Shown here piece after piece: positions 33,216 through 44,139 of a stretch of DNA of 60,876 nt (positions within the stretch are counted from its first letter, which is position 1; each line of letters opens with the position of its first letter). The position numbers and the translations under genes are program-made. Origin of the DNA: Byssothecium circinans (Eukaryota > Ascomycota > Dothideomycetes > Pleosporales > Massarinaceae); the NCBI GenBank assembly GCA_010015675.1, contig ML977043.1:23232-84107 (forward strand), written 5' to 3'. A model generated the notes under the pieces. The model did no database searches. It was not told the DNA's origin and worked only from the letters and a program-made list of their open reading frames with translations.

Positions 33216-35159
33216 TCAAACAGTTTCGATTGACTGCGCGGGTACGTCTGCTTCGGAGGAGGAAGACGAGGCTACCTGCCGGTCGCGCATTGCAGCACAG
33301 GCACGACCACCGTGGATTGGCATATCGACCTTGCTCGTTGCCCGTCTGTTACTATGGGCTTCATCTGCGCCAGTGTCTATATCTTCATGATCCATGCGCT
33401 TTTTGTTAATGGAGAACTCTGATTCTGGTATGGATTCTCGAAGCTCTTCCCATTCTGCGCGATATCGTGTCCATTTCCGCCAATTATCGGATGGGGATGG
33501 GAGACGGAACCTGTTGCGGGGAGGTTTGGTTTCCGTTTTCTCCTCCTTTGCCTCTGGGGAGTCCTTTTTGATTGGGGTGGACAGGTCGAGTACATCACAG
33601 AGTTGAGCTTGCGCTCGTTGACTGGCGGCTTGATCGAAAGCTTCGACCGCTTTAAGCTCCTCTTCCAGCGCATCCATCGTAGGTTCAATTCCATCTGAAG
33701 AGACTAAGCTCGAGGTTTCTGCAACGCCGTCATCTTCCGGTTGTTGATATTCGTCGGAATCTTCATCTTCGTCTGCAAAATGCCTCTGCAGTTCGTCCAT
33801 CTCTCCATCTTCTCCGTTCGATGACGACGACAAACGCGCTGTTGGACGAGGTGTTTCGCTCCGCATGGCTTTTACCTTGAAATCCACATCGTCAGTCCCG
33901 GATGTATTCAAACTTCCAGGATCTTCGGTAGTCAACACCCGTTCAACTTCATCCCAAGGCACCTTCCGCCTCGAACCATTCCCCTGGGCCCCGCGCTGTC
34001 TGTCCTCCACTTGTAGTCCACACCTTCGTGCGACTCCCGCCCATCGCTTGTCGCTATTTCTCTCCATTCCGAGCAAATCAATGGCGCTGAGTACATCTCC
34101 AGGTTTCACGTACGGTTTAAGGCCCTTGACGCTACGCCAGCCTTGCGAGCGCATTCTCGACGTGGCCTGTATAAGCGCTGCCTGAACAAGGCGCCTGGTC
34201 AATGAAATCACCAAGGCATGGAAATCTGTAAAGGCTGTGCGGTATACCGAAGGCTCTCTGGCCTGCTCCACAACAAGTTCAGTCCAGTGAGGCCACGGAT
34301 ATGAAACAGTTGGGTGAGGGTTCATGAAGAAATTCTTTGACAGATTTAACAGTTCGGTCGTGTTGATGAGTTTTGCTTCGGGTATGTCCTGTAGGATTTG
34401 TGGTTCCGGGACTTGAACCTTTTCAGCCTTTTGAGGCTTCTCATCTTCGGTGTCCGTGGTCGTGGGCAAAGAGGCAAGGCCTCCAAGCTGTGGCTTCAGA
34501 GCTTCTTCTAGTCGTTCGGCCAATTCGGGGGTGATAAGCCAGTGGTCGCCATATCGTGCCTGCTCCTGCTTCATCTCGTAAATCTCTTGATACCAGGCCA
34601 GAGCTTCGCCTGCTACTTCTAGCTGGTCTTCACAGTCCTGCTCGATTTCAAGTGCTGCGGGGATATCTTGAAGTGTTACCCTCATTTTTGAGTCTCCGCG
34701 GTCCACAGTCCGTTTGAACGGCGCTTCTTGGAGTGACAGAAGGAATTGTCGCACTTCCGGCATACTCTTTATCCCGATTGCGGCGGAGATGCCGGGTAAG
34801 TCGTCTTTCCCCAAGCGCTCCAATGCCGCAAAGAACATGGTCTTTTCTCCCGCCGACCACGTCACGGCGCCAACCTGGGCTTCATCGGGGTTGAGAGTGT
34901 CGTCTGGGACAAACCGGGCAGCGGAAGCTCGAATTTCGTCATTGTATAGGGTTAGATAAGCACCGTTGTACTTACCTTCGAGGTGGTATTTGCGTGCCCG
35001 GATGAAGTCAGTGGAGTCTGCTGAGCCTGAGCGACGACGCTTTCGCGACGACAGAGGCGTAGGGGAGAAGCTCGGCGATGCAAGCTGTGAGTAGTCTTCA
35101 TCTTCAGAGGAGTCATGCAGCCCTGTGGGGAACTTGAAGTCGGAATCAGACTCGCTCAT
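33216..35159 (-). CDS. RRN5: RNA polymerase I upstream activation factor subunit Rrn5-like
   Basis: A single 647-codon frame. Rrn5 is part of the nuclear complex that primes Pol I at rDNA promoters. The N-terminus is acidic and Ser-rich with a basic SSRKRRR patch (nuclear signal-like). Residues about 99-145 (VTWSAGEKTMFFAALERLGK...) are a SANT/Myb-like domain. Residues about 270-420 contain ELLNLSKNFFMNPHP and RRLVQAALIQATSRMRSQG, then VKPGDVLSAIDLLGM, consistent with the histone-fold region of the family. The C-terminal third is acidic and disordered. It is divergent from the helicase gene with only 141 bp between start codons. The family is recognised from motif order; a general SANT protein is the alternative. 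Confidence 0.75.
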   Translation of the reverse strand: MSESDSDFKFPTGLHDSSEDEDYSQLASPSFSPTPLSSRKRRRSGSADSTDFIRARKYHLEGKYNGAYLTLYNDEIRASAARFVPDDTLNPDEAQVGAVTWSAGEKTMFFAALERLGKDDLPGISAAIGIKSMPEVRQFLLSLQEAPFKRTVDRGDSKMRVTLQDIPAALEIEQDCEDQLEVAGEALAWYQEIYEMKQEQARYGDHWLITPELAERLEEALKPQLGGLASLPTTTDTEDEKPQKAEKVQVPEPQILQDIPEAKLINTTELLNLSKNFFMNPHPTVSYPWPHWTELVVEQAREPSVYRTAFTDFHALVISLTRRLVQAALIQATSRMRSQGWRSVKGLKPYVKPGDVLSAIDLLGMERNSDKRWAGVARRCGLQVEDRQRGAQGNGSRRKVPWDEVERVLTTEDPGSLNTSGTDDVDFKVKAMRSETPRPTARLSSSSNGEDGEMDELQRHFADEDEDSDEYQQPEDDGVAETSSLVSSDGIEPTMDALEEELKAVEAFDQAASQRAQAQLCDVLDLSTPIKKDSPEAKEEKTETKPPRNRFRLPSPSDNWRKWTRYRAEWEELRESIPESEFSINKKRMDHEDIDTGADEAHSNRRATSKVDMPIHGGRACAAMRDRQVASSSSSEADVPAQSIETV

Positions 35160-35300
35160 GATGCATTTTCATGATCGTCGTCGTGGTGGTGCCCAGGTGA
35201 AGATTTGGACAGGTGGTAGGATGCCAAGGCGGAGATAGCTCGGGGCTAAGCAACCAACGCGTATTCAGCTGATCTCGCGACAATTCGCCCTCACCTCCCC
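35160..35300. promoter_or_regulatory. Compact divergent promoter between RRN5-like and IRC3-like genes
   Basis: The two ATGs face away from each other across 141 bp, so both core promoters and both leaders must fit here. No TATA box was seen. A repressing or activating change here would be expected to affect both a Pol I factor and a mitochondrial helicase. Confidence 0.55.
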
Positions 35301-37295
35301 ATGCATCGTCTCGCCCAACATGCGCTGAAAGTATTCAGACGGCCAGGCCTTACACCTGCCCAGAGGCTCTACCGATGCATCTCCACAGCCGAAACCCCCT
35401 CTATTGTCCCGCCGCCGCCGCCGCCATCGCCCGTCATTCTGCGCGAATACCAGGAAGAATGCATCCAGTCGGTCCTCTCCTATCTCGACAAAGGCCATAA
35501 ACGCCTGGGCGTCTCTCTAGCCACGGGATCTGGCAAGACGGTCATCTTCACACACCTCATCGACCGCATCCCCGCCGTCGAAAAGGCCTCCCAGACGCTC
35601 ATCGTCGCCCACCGTCGCGAGCTCGTCGAACAGGCCGCCCGCCACTGCACCCTCACCTACCCCCACAAGCATGTCGACATCGAGATGGGCAAGAACGAGG
35701 CATCCGGGGCAGCCGATATCACCGTCGCATCCATCCAGAGCATCACGTCGGGCGACCGCCTGCTCAAGTTCGACCCGTCGCGGTACAAGCTGGTGCTGGT
35801 AGACGAGGCACACCACATTGTGAGCCGCACCTATCTCCAACTAATGGAACACTTTGGCCTGCGGCATGCAGCGGACTGGACCACGACGAAGGCGCCGGCT
35901 CTGGTGGGCGTCTCGGCCACCTTTTCGCGCTTCGACGGACGCAAGCTGGGCGCCGTCATCGACCACATCGTCTACCACCGCGACTACATCGACATGATTG
36001 AGGAGAACTGGCTGTCTGACGTCATCTTCACCACCGTCGAGATGAAGGCGGACCTGAACAGAGTCGGCACGGGCGCAAACGGTGACTTCCAGACGGGAGC
36101 GCTCTCCAAGGTCATCAACACCGAGCAGACCAACGAGCTCGTGGTCAAGACGTGGCTCACCAAGGCCAAAGAACGCAACTCGACCATCGTCTTCTGCGTC
36201 GACCTCAGCCACGTCACCAACCTGACCGCCAAGTTCCGCCAGTATGGCATCGCAGCCGAGTTCGTCACCGGCGACACGCCGTCCAAGGTGCGAAGCGCCA
36301 GGGTCGATGCCTTTCGCAATGGCGAATTCCCAGTTCTTCTCAACTGCGGCGTCTTCACCGAGGGCACCGACATACCCAACATCGACTGCATCCTCCTCGC
36401 GCGACCGACTAAGTCACGCAACCTGCTCGTGCAGATGATCGGACGTGGCATGCGACTGCACAAAGGCAAAGCAAACTGCCACATCGTGGACATGGTATCT
36501 GCCTTGAGCACCGGCGTCGTATCCACCCCGACCCTCTTCGGCCTGGATCCTGCCGAAATCGTCGAAAAAGCCAACACAAAAGATATGAAGGAACTTCAAG
36601 AGCGCAAAGAGCAGGAGAAAATAAGACAAGAGGAAGCTGCTGACGTAGCCAAGACTGCTGTCTCAAGAAAACTTCCCGGATCGGTCGTCTTTACAGACTA
36701 TGACTCGGTACACGACCTGATTGGGGACTCGTCTAGCGACCTCACGGTGCGTAGAATCAGCGACTTTGCTTGGGTCGCTATCGGTGATGGCAAGTTCATC
36801 TTGACTACCAACAGCGGCAACTACCTTCTCATCGAACCGCACGAAGAGAAAGAAGGCTCTTTCCGCGTCAAATACTACTGGAAGCTCTCTGCGGACGTCA
36901 ATTCAAAGAGCCTGTATGCGCGTCCCAAAGTGGTGGCTGAAGGAGACTCATTCGAACATGTCATCCATGCCGCTGATACCTTCGCTGCTGAAGCTTTTGA
37001 ATACATATTCATCTCGAAGAATCAGCCTTGGCGCCGCAGCAGGGCATCACAAGCCCAAGTTGACTTTCTGAACAAGTTTCGACCCGAGGACGACCAACTA
37101 TCTCCCGAAAATCTCACAAAAGGGAAAGCTGGTGACATGATCACAAGGCTGAAGCATGGTACAAAAGGGCGATACCGAAAGGCCCACGCCAAACAACGCA
37201 GCGCCGCACGAGTTCAAGAAAGAACCGAATCAGCGCAGAAACGGCTGCAGGGTCAAGTTCGAGTCGGCCCCCTCTCCGCCAATACCTTTGTATGA
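35301..37295 (+). CDS. IRC3: Mitochondrial DEAD/DEAH-family helicase, Irc3-like
   Basis: An intronless gene of 664 codons. Irc3 is a superfamily 2 double-stranded-DNA helicase needed for mitochondrial DNA stability. The first about 33 residues are basic and free of acidic residues (MHRLAQHALKVFRRPGLTPA), a mitochondrial presequence. A proline run follows, then REYQEECI (Q-like motif), Walker A SLATGSGKT (residues 72-80), LVLVDEAHH (motif II), GVSATFSR (motif III), STIVFCVDLSHV, FTEGTDIPNID (motif V) and QMIGRGMRLHKGK (motif VI). All motifs are intact. The C-terminal 200 residues, with a basic end, match the family's usual extra domain. The start was chosen because it begins the presequence. 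Confidence 0.85.
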   Translation: MHRLAQHALKVFRRPGLTPAQRLYRCISTAETPSIVPPPPPPSPVILREYQEECIQSVLSYLDKGHKRLGVSLATGSGKTVIFTHLIDRIPAVEKASQTLIVAHRRELVEQAARHCTLTYPHKHVDIEMGKNEASGAADITVASIQSITSGDRLLKFDPSRYKLVLVDEAHHIVSRTYLQLMEHFGLRHAADWTTTKAPALVGVSATFSRFDGRKLGAVIDHIVYHRDYIDMIEENWLSDVIFTTVEMKADLNRVGTGANGDFQTGALSKVINTEQTNELVVKTWLTKAKERNSTIVFCVDLSHVTNLTAKFRQYGIAAEFVTGDTPSKVRSARVDAFRNGEFPVLLNCGVFTEGTDIPNIDCILLARPTKSRNLLVQMIGRGMRLHKGKANCHIVDMVSALSTGVVSTPTLFGLDPAEIVEKANTKDMKELQERKEQEKIRQEEAADVAKTAVSRKLPGSVVFTDYDSVHDLIGDSSSDLTVRRISDFAWVAIGDGKFILTTNSGNYLLIEPHEEKEGSFRVKYYWKLSADVNSKSLYARPKVVAEGDSFEHVIHAADTFAAEAFEYIFISKNQPWRRSRASQAQVDFLNKFRPEDDQLSPENLTKGKAGDMITRLKHGTKGRYRKAHAKQRSAARVQERTESAQKRLQGQVRVGPLSANTFV

Positions 37296-37655
37296 ACTGG
37301 ATGTCGCAGTTCTTGCACCAAACTTCCACCTTCATCTCTTTGTGCGCCCTCCATTATTGTTTCTGGAATGTTACTGCAACGGGAACGATGGTGCTATGTC
37401 CTTTCTTGCGATGCAACGATACTATGCAAGATCCTTTGTCGCTTTCCCTCTTCCACGTGAGCGGGCATCGTGTTCGCCGGATTAGGCTAACTTCCAGCTC
37501 TATTGCCTTCCCGAAGCATTCCTGAAGCAAACGTCTCCGTAACCCTGGAATGAAGAAATCGCAATGACCAAGTCCCGTTGTACGGGATCACCAGGGACTC
37601 TGGCGTTATTACAAGTATCCTTCGCATCCCCTACCATGGCTTCTCGACACCCACA
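37296..37655. other. Short intergenic region
   Basis: Holds the 3' end of the helicase gene and the 5' side of the next gene. An in-frame upstream ATG at 37,578 would add 26 residues to the next protein. Confidence 0.4.
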
Positions 37656-38795
37656 ATGACGGACACTTTGGCCCGTGAACATCACGACACCGCCGAGCGG
37701 ACGCGATCCCCTCGCATACCTCTTCTTCATAAGTTCAGGCACAAGAAAAGCGACTCGCATTCTAGAGAAAGAAATAACAAGCTTCCGTTTTCACATCCTT
37801 CGTCACTTACTTCGTCAAATCCAACGCCAGGAATCCTCTCACGATGCCCGTCAATATCAGGCGTACGCGAAACGAGCACACTTACCGATATTGCCAACGA
37901 ATACTCCAATCTTCGCGACGCTATTGTGTCGCACGTTCGCAAATTCTACTCGCCCCAGTCAAATCATGGCCCTGCATCGCAATCCATCATTGAGCATGCC
38001 AGCACTGGCATGATACTAGCCTGGCCGCAGGTCCGATCTTTGCTCGGAGACTCCACATCTACATTGGCAACATTGTCGCTCTGCATTACATGGACCATTC
38101 TTAGCCGGGGTCTCCTATTAAAACTAGGCATAAGCAACAGTCCAGGATGCTCTTTCCTCCCGCCAGAAATCGTCGAATGCTTCCAAAGCTTTTGCCTGGG
38201 CATAGGTGCAGTCACTCTGGAAGGCGACGAAGAAAGTTCTTTCAATTTTGCGCTCCTCTCCCGCTGGAAACAAATATCCGCGACGCTCCTCCACTCAACT
38301 TACACAACCGACGCATTCACACATTTTGACTCGCGCACCGTGAATATCGAGCGCGCGCTGAAAGCCCTGGATCCTTTACTCTCTGCCTACGCCATTCCTT
38401 TAAATCGTAACGACGGCCTCCAGACCCACAGCCGTCCTTCTCAAGATGCGCGCCTCTCAGATCTCCGTGATGTGCTCAAATTAGGCGCCAGGTTCGCATT
38501 CACACTGTTCAGCCAACCTAGTTTCTGGAAGTTCGACTGGACATCTGATCGGGCGATTGAGCATGGCAAGCAAGAAAGTCAAATGAATCTAGGAAGGGTA
38601 CCGAATTTTAATACGGCGGTTAGGTTAGTGGTGGGCACTAATGGTGCTGGGGGGCATGGTTTGACAAAAGGGGAGATTGTGGTTTGGCCGCGGTTGGTAA
38701 GGGTTATGGATGGGGAGGGTGTCAAGTTGGAGGATGGAGTTGATGGGGGCGTGTTTGGCGGGAAGAAGTATCTGAGTGACTTTGGGAAGGCCTAG
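37656..38795 (+). CDS. Conserved fungal protein of unknown function
   Basis: A single exon of 379 residues from the ATG at 37,656 (MTDTLAREHHD). The N-terminal about 90 residues are basic and Ser-rich (KFRHKKSDSHSRERNNK) and probably disordered. The middle, from ANEYSNLRDAIVSHVRKFY to WPQVRSLLGDSTSTLATLSL, is helical. The C-terminal part, LRDVLKLGARFAFTLFSQPSFWKFDW to VRLVVGTNGAGG, ends with EIVVWPRLVRV. I have seen this SQPSFW...W type of protein as a lineage-specific unknown in Pezizomycotina; no domain name or activity can be given. The longer start at 37,578 is possible but its extension is not protein-like. Confidence 0.65.
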   Translation: MTDTLAREHHDTAERTRSPRIPLLHKFRHKKSDSHSRERNNKLPFSHPSSLTSSNPTPGILSRCPSISGVRETSTLTDIANEYSNLRDAIVSHVRKFYSPQSNHGPASQSIIEHASTGMILAWPQVRSLLGDSTSTLATLSLCITWTILSRGLLLKLGISNSPGCSFLPPEIVECFQSFCLGIGAVTLEGDEESSFNFALLSRWKQISATLLHSTYTTDAFTHFDSRTVNIERALKALDPLLSAYAIPLNRNDGLQTHSRPSQDARLSDLRDVLKLGARFAFTLFSQPSFWKFDWTSDRAIEHGKQESQMNLGRVPNFNTAVRLVVGTNGAGGHGLTKGEIVVWPRLVRVMDGEGVKLEDGVDGGVFGGKKYLSDFGKA

Positions 38796-40151
38796 GTGAA
38801 GCTGAATGGGTGAGGTGTAGAGTGAAGTTGCAGATGTTGGCGGCGACGTGCTTTCCATTGTGTGCGATGTTAAATGACGCACAAATAGACGTTGATTTTC
38901 CTCTTCTATCCATGCAAGTGCCGTATGTTCTCTACGATGTTTGGGGCTGTGTCGCGAGTTCTCGTCGGCGGTTTCTCGGCTTTGTGCATCCTCAATCCCC
39001 GCGGAGATGGTGTATCTTCGCGGACTACACGTTTCTCCGCTCAACAACCTCATCTCTTCTACCTATCTTATCTTTCGGAATCTCCACCCTTCTTCCATCC
39101 CGTCCGAACTGTTCGTGCTACTTTCTCCGTGGTCCTTTCTCCGGGGACAGGAGCGAGGCTGTTGATCGCGCGTCAAGCGGTTTGCTTTGCCGGACTGCCG
39201 TTGGGCTCAAGCTGAGGACGCTGCTGTTTGCTTTCCGGTTTTCAACATGAAGAGTCTAAAAGTCAAAGGAAAGGGTTGTCCGCAAGAACTCTGGGTGAAA
39301 AGGGACTGGAAGCAGCAAAGCACAACCAACATTCAAGGATCTGCTGGTGTACCGTCACACGGAGGCTCAAAAGCCACGCACCACTGCCACCGGAAATAAT
39401 ATTACCAGTGGTAGTACAATGAGCCTACCGCGGTGATATTGGAGGTATACGCACTTGTATACATTTCTCCACGGATTGTTCTGCAATATCAACACCACCT
39501 TCTGCCCAGAACACAGTCGTGGGGGTCTACGCTTCTGGCCCTTGCTCAGGAACGCCCGACGTCTCCCTGGTACGGCATCTACCGACATAGTATCCCCGAG
39601 GCCGGTACATACAAGTGGAGCCCCCATCGGATGGGGTTCTACATCGTTGCGCTATTTCGGATTGGATCGCTTAGCGTCAAAGATAAGGATGCATATCAGT
39701 ATCGCAGACAACGTGCGGATGTTCAGCTGGTTGGACGGCAGAAAACGATGACAGCATCGATGAGCGAGAGTATTGCGGAGATCTATGTTGATCGGAGACA
39801 TTGTTGCTTTTGAGTGGAAATGTAGGGATCTGAACTCGTTTAGTGCTGGATTTGACAGCGGAAGAGTGTGTGGTCGAAGACGATGAGATGATGCTTGCTA
39901 GTCGCTTTGTGGGCGACCGCTATGCCCTCCGTGACTTAACGGAGAAGTGTGTGTTGCGGACTTCTTTTTGCGAGAGTTGTAACGCCACTCTTTCTTCGAC
40001 CTCCGCTGCGCTGCACTTGCAATGTTTTGAAGGAAAACTTCTCATCTACACGCACTTGCCCTTGAGTCTTTACCCTTCTCCTTCGAGCATTATACCCTGT
40101 TCGCTCTCTACCTTCGCACTCGTCCCTGCTCTTCCCTTTTCAGCTTACAGC
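38796..40151. promoter_or_regulatory. Long upstream region of nitrate reductase with NirA/NIT4-like sites
   Basis: 1.36 kb without a credible gene. Two matches to the NirA consensus CTCCGHGG are present: CCGCGGAG (reverse strand) at 38,999-39,006 and CTCCGTGG at 39,125-39,132, about 1.0-1.15 kb before the ATG. The last about 100 bp before the ATG at 40,152 are pyrimidine-rich leader. Binding is inferred from the consensus only. Confidence 0.45.
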
Positions 40152-43062
40152 ATGAGTCTCGCAGCCACAGCGCATCCAATGGATGTCAAAAAACCAATCA
40201 CCCTTCCACCAACACCCCCAGAAACCGTCATCGACAGCGACGATACCAAATCAGTAGACGACAAGGAAGTTCCCGACATTCTCTTACCACCGCCCTCCAC
40301 GGCACCGACACAAGTTCTCGATATCGACAAACCAACTCCAGATGCACATGTACCAAGAGATCCACGATTAATCCGGCTAACGGGCGTTCATCCATTCAAC
40401 GTTGAAGCTCCACTGACGGATCTATTCAACGAGGGATTCTTGACGAGTCCGGAATTGTTCTATGTGAGAAATCATGGCGCGGTTCCTGTGGTGCGGGAAG
40501 AGGAGATTCCGGATTGGGAGTTCACTGTTGAGGGGTAAACTTACCATCAAGACATTATTCATGGGAAAAAATGCTGATCTAGTTAGGATGGTTGCCAACC
40601 CATTAAAAATCACACTGAAAGAACTACTATCAGAATACGACAACGTCACATACCCAATAACGCTCGTCTGCGCCGGCAACAGGAGAAAAGAGCAAAATGT
40701 TGTTCGCAAATCCAAAGGTTTCTCCTGGGGTCCGGCGGGATTGTCTACTGCGTTGTTCACCGGAGTTGTGATGAAAGATGTTCTTGAAAGAGCTAGGCCG
40801 TTGCGGAGAGCAAAGTATGTATGTATGGAAGGTGCAGACAAGCTTGTGAGTCTTCAAGTTGGCTTTCAGTGGATGACTTGCTGATGTATAACAGCCCAAT
40901 GGCTATTACGGCACTTCTGTCAAACTCAACTGGGCCATGGACCCGAATCGCGGGATGATGCTAGCGCATAAGATGAACGGCGAGATGCTCAGACCGGATC
41001 ATGGCCTGCCTCTTCGAGCTGTTATTCCGGGACAAATTGGTGGGAGAAGCGTGAAGTGGCTGAAGAAACTCATTGTCACTGCCGAACCGAGTGATAACTG
41101 GTATCATATCTACGACAACAGGGTACTTCCGTAAGTCAATTTCGTCTCGAAAACAATGAGGCATGACCCCTCGACTGGCTAGCTAACTGACTTGTATAGT
41201 ACAATGGTCGATCCCGACGAAGCGGCGAAGAATGAAACCTGGTGGAAAGACGAACGCTACGCCATATACGACCTCTCCCCCAACTCAGCGACCGCCTTCC
41301 CCGCCCACAATGAAACGATAGCACTCCCCTCTACCACATCATCGGAATCAGAATCAGAATCCTACAACCTCCGCGGCTACGCATACAGCGGCGGCGGACG
41401 TCGTATAACCCGCGTCCAAGTTTCTCTCGACCAAGGAAAAACCTGGCGACACGCCAACATCACCTACGCAGAAGATAAGTACCGTTCCGATTCGCTCTCC
41501 GACACACGTCTCTTCGGTGGACGATTGGACATGGACTGGCGCGAGACGTGTTTTTGCTGGTGCTTTTGGGACCTGGGCGTCAGTGTGCAGGAACTAAAGA
41601 ATGCGGGGGAGTTTGTGGTCAGGGCCATGGATGAGAGTATGAATGTGCAGCCGAGGGATATGTATTGGTCGGTACTGGGCATGATGAACAATCCGTGGTT
41701 TCGCGTGGTTGTGCATGATGAGGGGGAGAGATTGAGGTTCGAGCATCCGACACAGCCGGCGCTTATGCCGGGGGGTTGGATGGAGAGAGTCAAGAAGGAG
41801 GGTGGAGATCTGATGAATGGGTACTGGGGCGAGAAGATTGGTGGTGAGGAGAAAGCTGCTGTGGTTGTTGAACCGGTGAAGGAAATCAAGATGACGAAGG
41901 ATGAGGTAAAGAGAGATATCTCGATTGAGGAGCTGAGGGAACATGATGGGAAGGAGAATCCGTGGTTTGTGGTTAATGGGGAGGTGTATGATGGGACGAA
42001 ATTCCTTGAAGAGCATCCAGGAGGTGCGCAGAGTATTATATCTGCTGCTGCGTTGGATAGTACAGATGAGTTTATGGCGATCCGTAAGTCACGAACCCTT
42101 CCTCATTTTTCCAGCGTCCTTTTTTTACTCAATCAGTATATTAACTACCAAAAGACAGCGAAACGGCAAAAGCAATGATGCCAACATACCACATCGGCAC
42201 CCTAGACCCCACTTCCCTCCAAGCCCTCACATCGCCCGAGCCGCCACCAACCTCCACCACTCCTCGCCCCATCTTCCTCGACCAGCGCGCCTGGACGAAA
42301 TCCCTCCTTCACACCAAAACCTCCGTGTCATGGGACACCCGCATCTTCACCTTCAAGCTTGAGCACGACGCGCAAACCCTCGGCCTGCCCACAGGCCAAC
42401 ACCTAATGATCCGACTCAAAGACCCCGTGACCCGCGAAAGCATCATAAGAAGCTACACGCCCATCTCCCAAACCACAAAAACCGGATACTGCGACGTCCT
42501 CGTCAAAATCTACGCCGACACTCAAGATCGCGCCGGCGGCAAAATGACAAAAGCCCTCGACGCGATCCCCGTAGGCCACTTCGTCGAGATGAAAGGCCCT
42601 ATTGGCAAATTCGAGTACCTCTCGCGCGGGCACTGCAGCATCAACGGGAGAGAGAAGCGAGTGAAGCGCTTCGTCATGATCTGTGGTGGGAGTGGCATCA
42701 CGCCGATTTTCCAGGTCCTGCGCGCTGTCATGCAGGACCCTGCCGATACCACGACGTGTACCGTGCTTGACGGCAATCGCCTCGTGGAGGATATCCTGTG
42801 TAAGGAGGAGTTGGATAGGTTTGAGAGGGAGAATCGGGAGAGGTGTAGGGTTGTGCATACGCTTACAAAGGCGCCGGAGGAGTGGACGGGGTTGAGGGGG
42901 CGTATTGGGAGGAAGTTGTTGGGGGAGTATTGTGGAAGGGGGGATAAGGGGGAACGGGAAGAGTGTCTGGTGCTGGTTTGTGGGCCTGAGGCGCTGGAGA
43001 AGGCGGTTGGGGAGGGTTTGAGGGATTTGGGGTGGGGGGATGATGAGGTATTGTTCTTTTGA
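40152..43062 (+). CDS. niaD: Assimilatory nitrate reductase (NAD(P)H)
   Basis: Five exons (40,152-40,534; 40,587-40,845; 40,895-41,130; 41,200-42,083; 42,155-43,062) give 889 residues, the usual length. The enzyme reduces nitrate to nitrite in the cytosol. Domain order: a disordered N-terminus; the molybdopterin domain with FYVRNHG and LVCAGNRRKEQN (Mo-binding Cys); the dimerisation domain; cytochrome b5 with EEHPGG (haem His) and AALDSTDEF; then the FAD/NAD module with RSYTPIS, GGKMTKAL, CGGSGITP and VCGPEAL. All introns are 49-71 bp with GTAAAC/GTGAGT/GTAAGT donors. The nitrite reductase gene follows 1.08 kb downstream on the same strand, so the pair is tandem rather than divergent. No damage is seen. 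Confidence 0.93.
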
Positions 43063-44139
43063 GCTGAAGGGGAGGACTTTTCTTCGCGGAGACTTTTGCC
43101 TTGGGTTCGGCATGTATACCTTGTGTCATTTGGTCGTTGAACAGGAGTTTGGGGAAAATAGGGGCACGGTGCGCAAGGGTATACACGTATATCTCATTCA
43201 CAGCCCTTGGTATCTACGAGACGCAAATTTTCCTACCCTCTACTTCCCCTCAGCCCTCTCTTCAAACATTGAATGTTGTAGAGTAAAGGTTTATCACGTG
43301 ATGTAACCCTTCACCCGTGCACACTCCTTGCAAGCGTCCGCATCAAAAATCTCTCTCTCTGCCCCACCCCCCAATCCATCTCTCAAGTCAGGCTTCCGGA
43401 GAAATGACGTCTCTGTTCTGCATCTCCGAAGATGCCATACCTAATCACCCCTGGCTCCGATGCCGCCGCTAGTCCAGTCTAGTCGTGAATCCCTTATCGC
43501 GACCACAGAGCTTGGCACTTCAGATTCCACAACGTCTTATCTTACCGCGATCGACTGCACAGAACGCCTTTCTCCCCGGAGCCGCTACAGCTACAGTGCA
43601 GTTCGCGGGGCAGGATTTCGAATCGAATTGTCATTTGCATTTCTTTTTCCGCTGAGATCGTCGGGCGAGCAATGGGACGGGTGATGTGATATCGGAGGCT
43701 GCTTCTCCGGGTCCGCGGCTGCAACTGTTCGCCGTGCAATATGGATCCCACGGTGCTATGCGGCAGCTAGAGGACTCGGTAATGTAGCGGTTTTTAGTGG
43801 TCAATTGGGGGTTTGGAGGTGTATCTGCGAGGAAGTAGGTCTGAGTGCAGGTAGTCCACAGGTTGAGGTGGCGCGCATGCGTCGCGTGAGTAAGGTGGCA
43901 ATACGGGAATTCTTTTTTTTTGGCAGGCTAATGTGGACATCTTTCGATTACGAGTCTCTTTCCTTCCTTTCTTCATTCCTGTCTTTCATATCTTGCGCAG
44001 CTTGTATACACGCGTCGACTTCTTGTGGTCGCTTAGCGAGTCCTTGAAAGCTTCCTTGTATGCATTAAGCCTGTGCAACTCGCCTCGTGCATCGTTACGT
44101 GAAACTGTGGGAGCTTTCCCGGGAAGAAAAGCGTGTAAC
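43063..44139 (+). promoter_or_regulatory. Intergenic promoter region of nitrite reductase
   Basis: 1.08 kb with no gene. Two CTTATC words (reverse of GATAAG, the AreA/NIT2 nitrogen-catabolite site) lie close together at 43,493-43,498 and 43,536-43,541. TCCGCGG, a core shared with NIT4/NirA sites, lies at 43,712-43,718. A CACGTGA palindrome is near 43,290. The leader before the ATG contains short upstream ATGs. Confidence 0.45.

Noticed and set aside
35517..36577. Long antisense ORFs opposite the helicase gene
   Set aside because: They are shadows of a GC-rich gene whose plus-strand frame has all helicase motifs.
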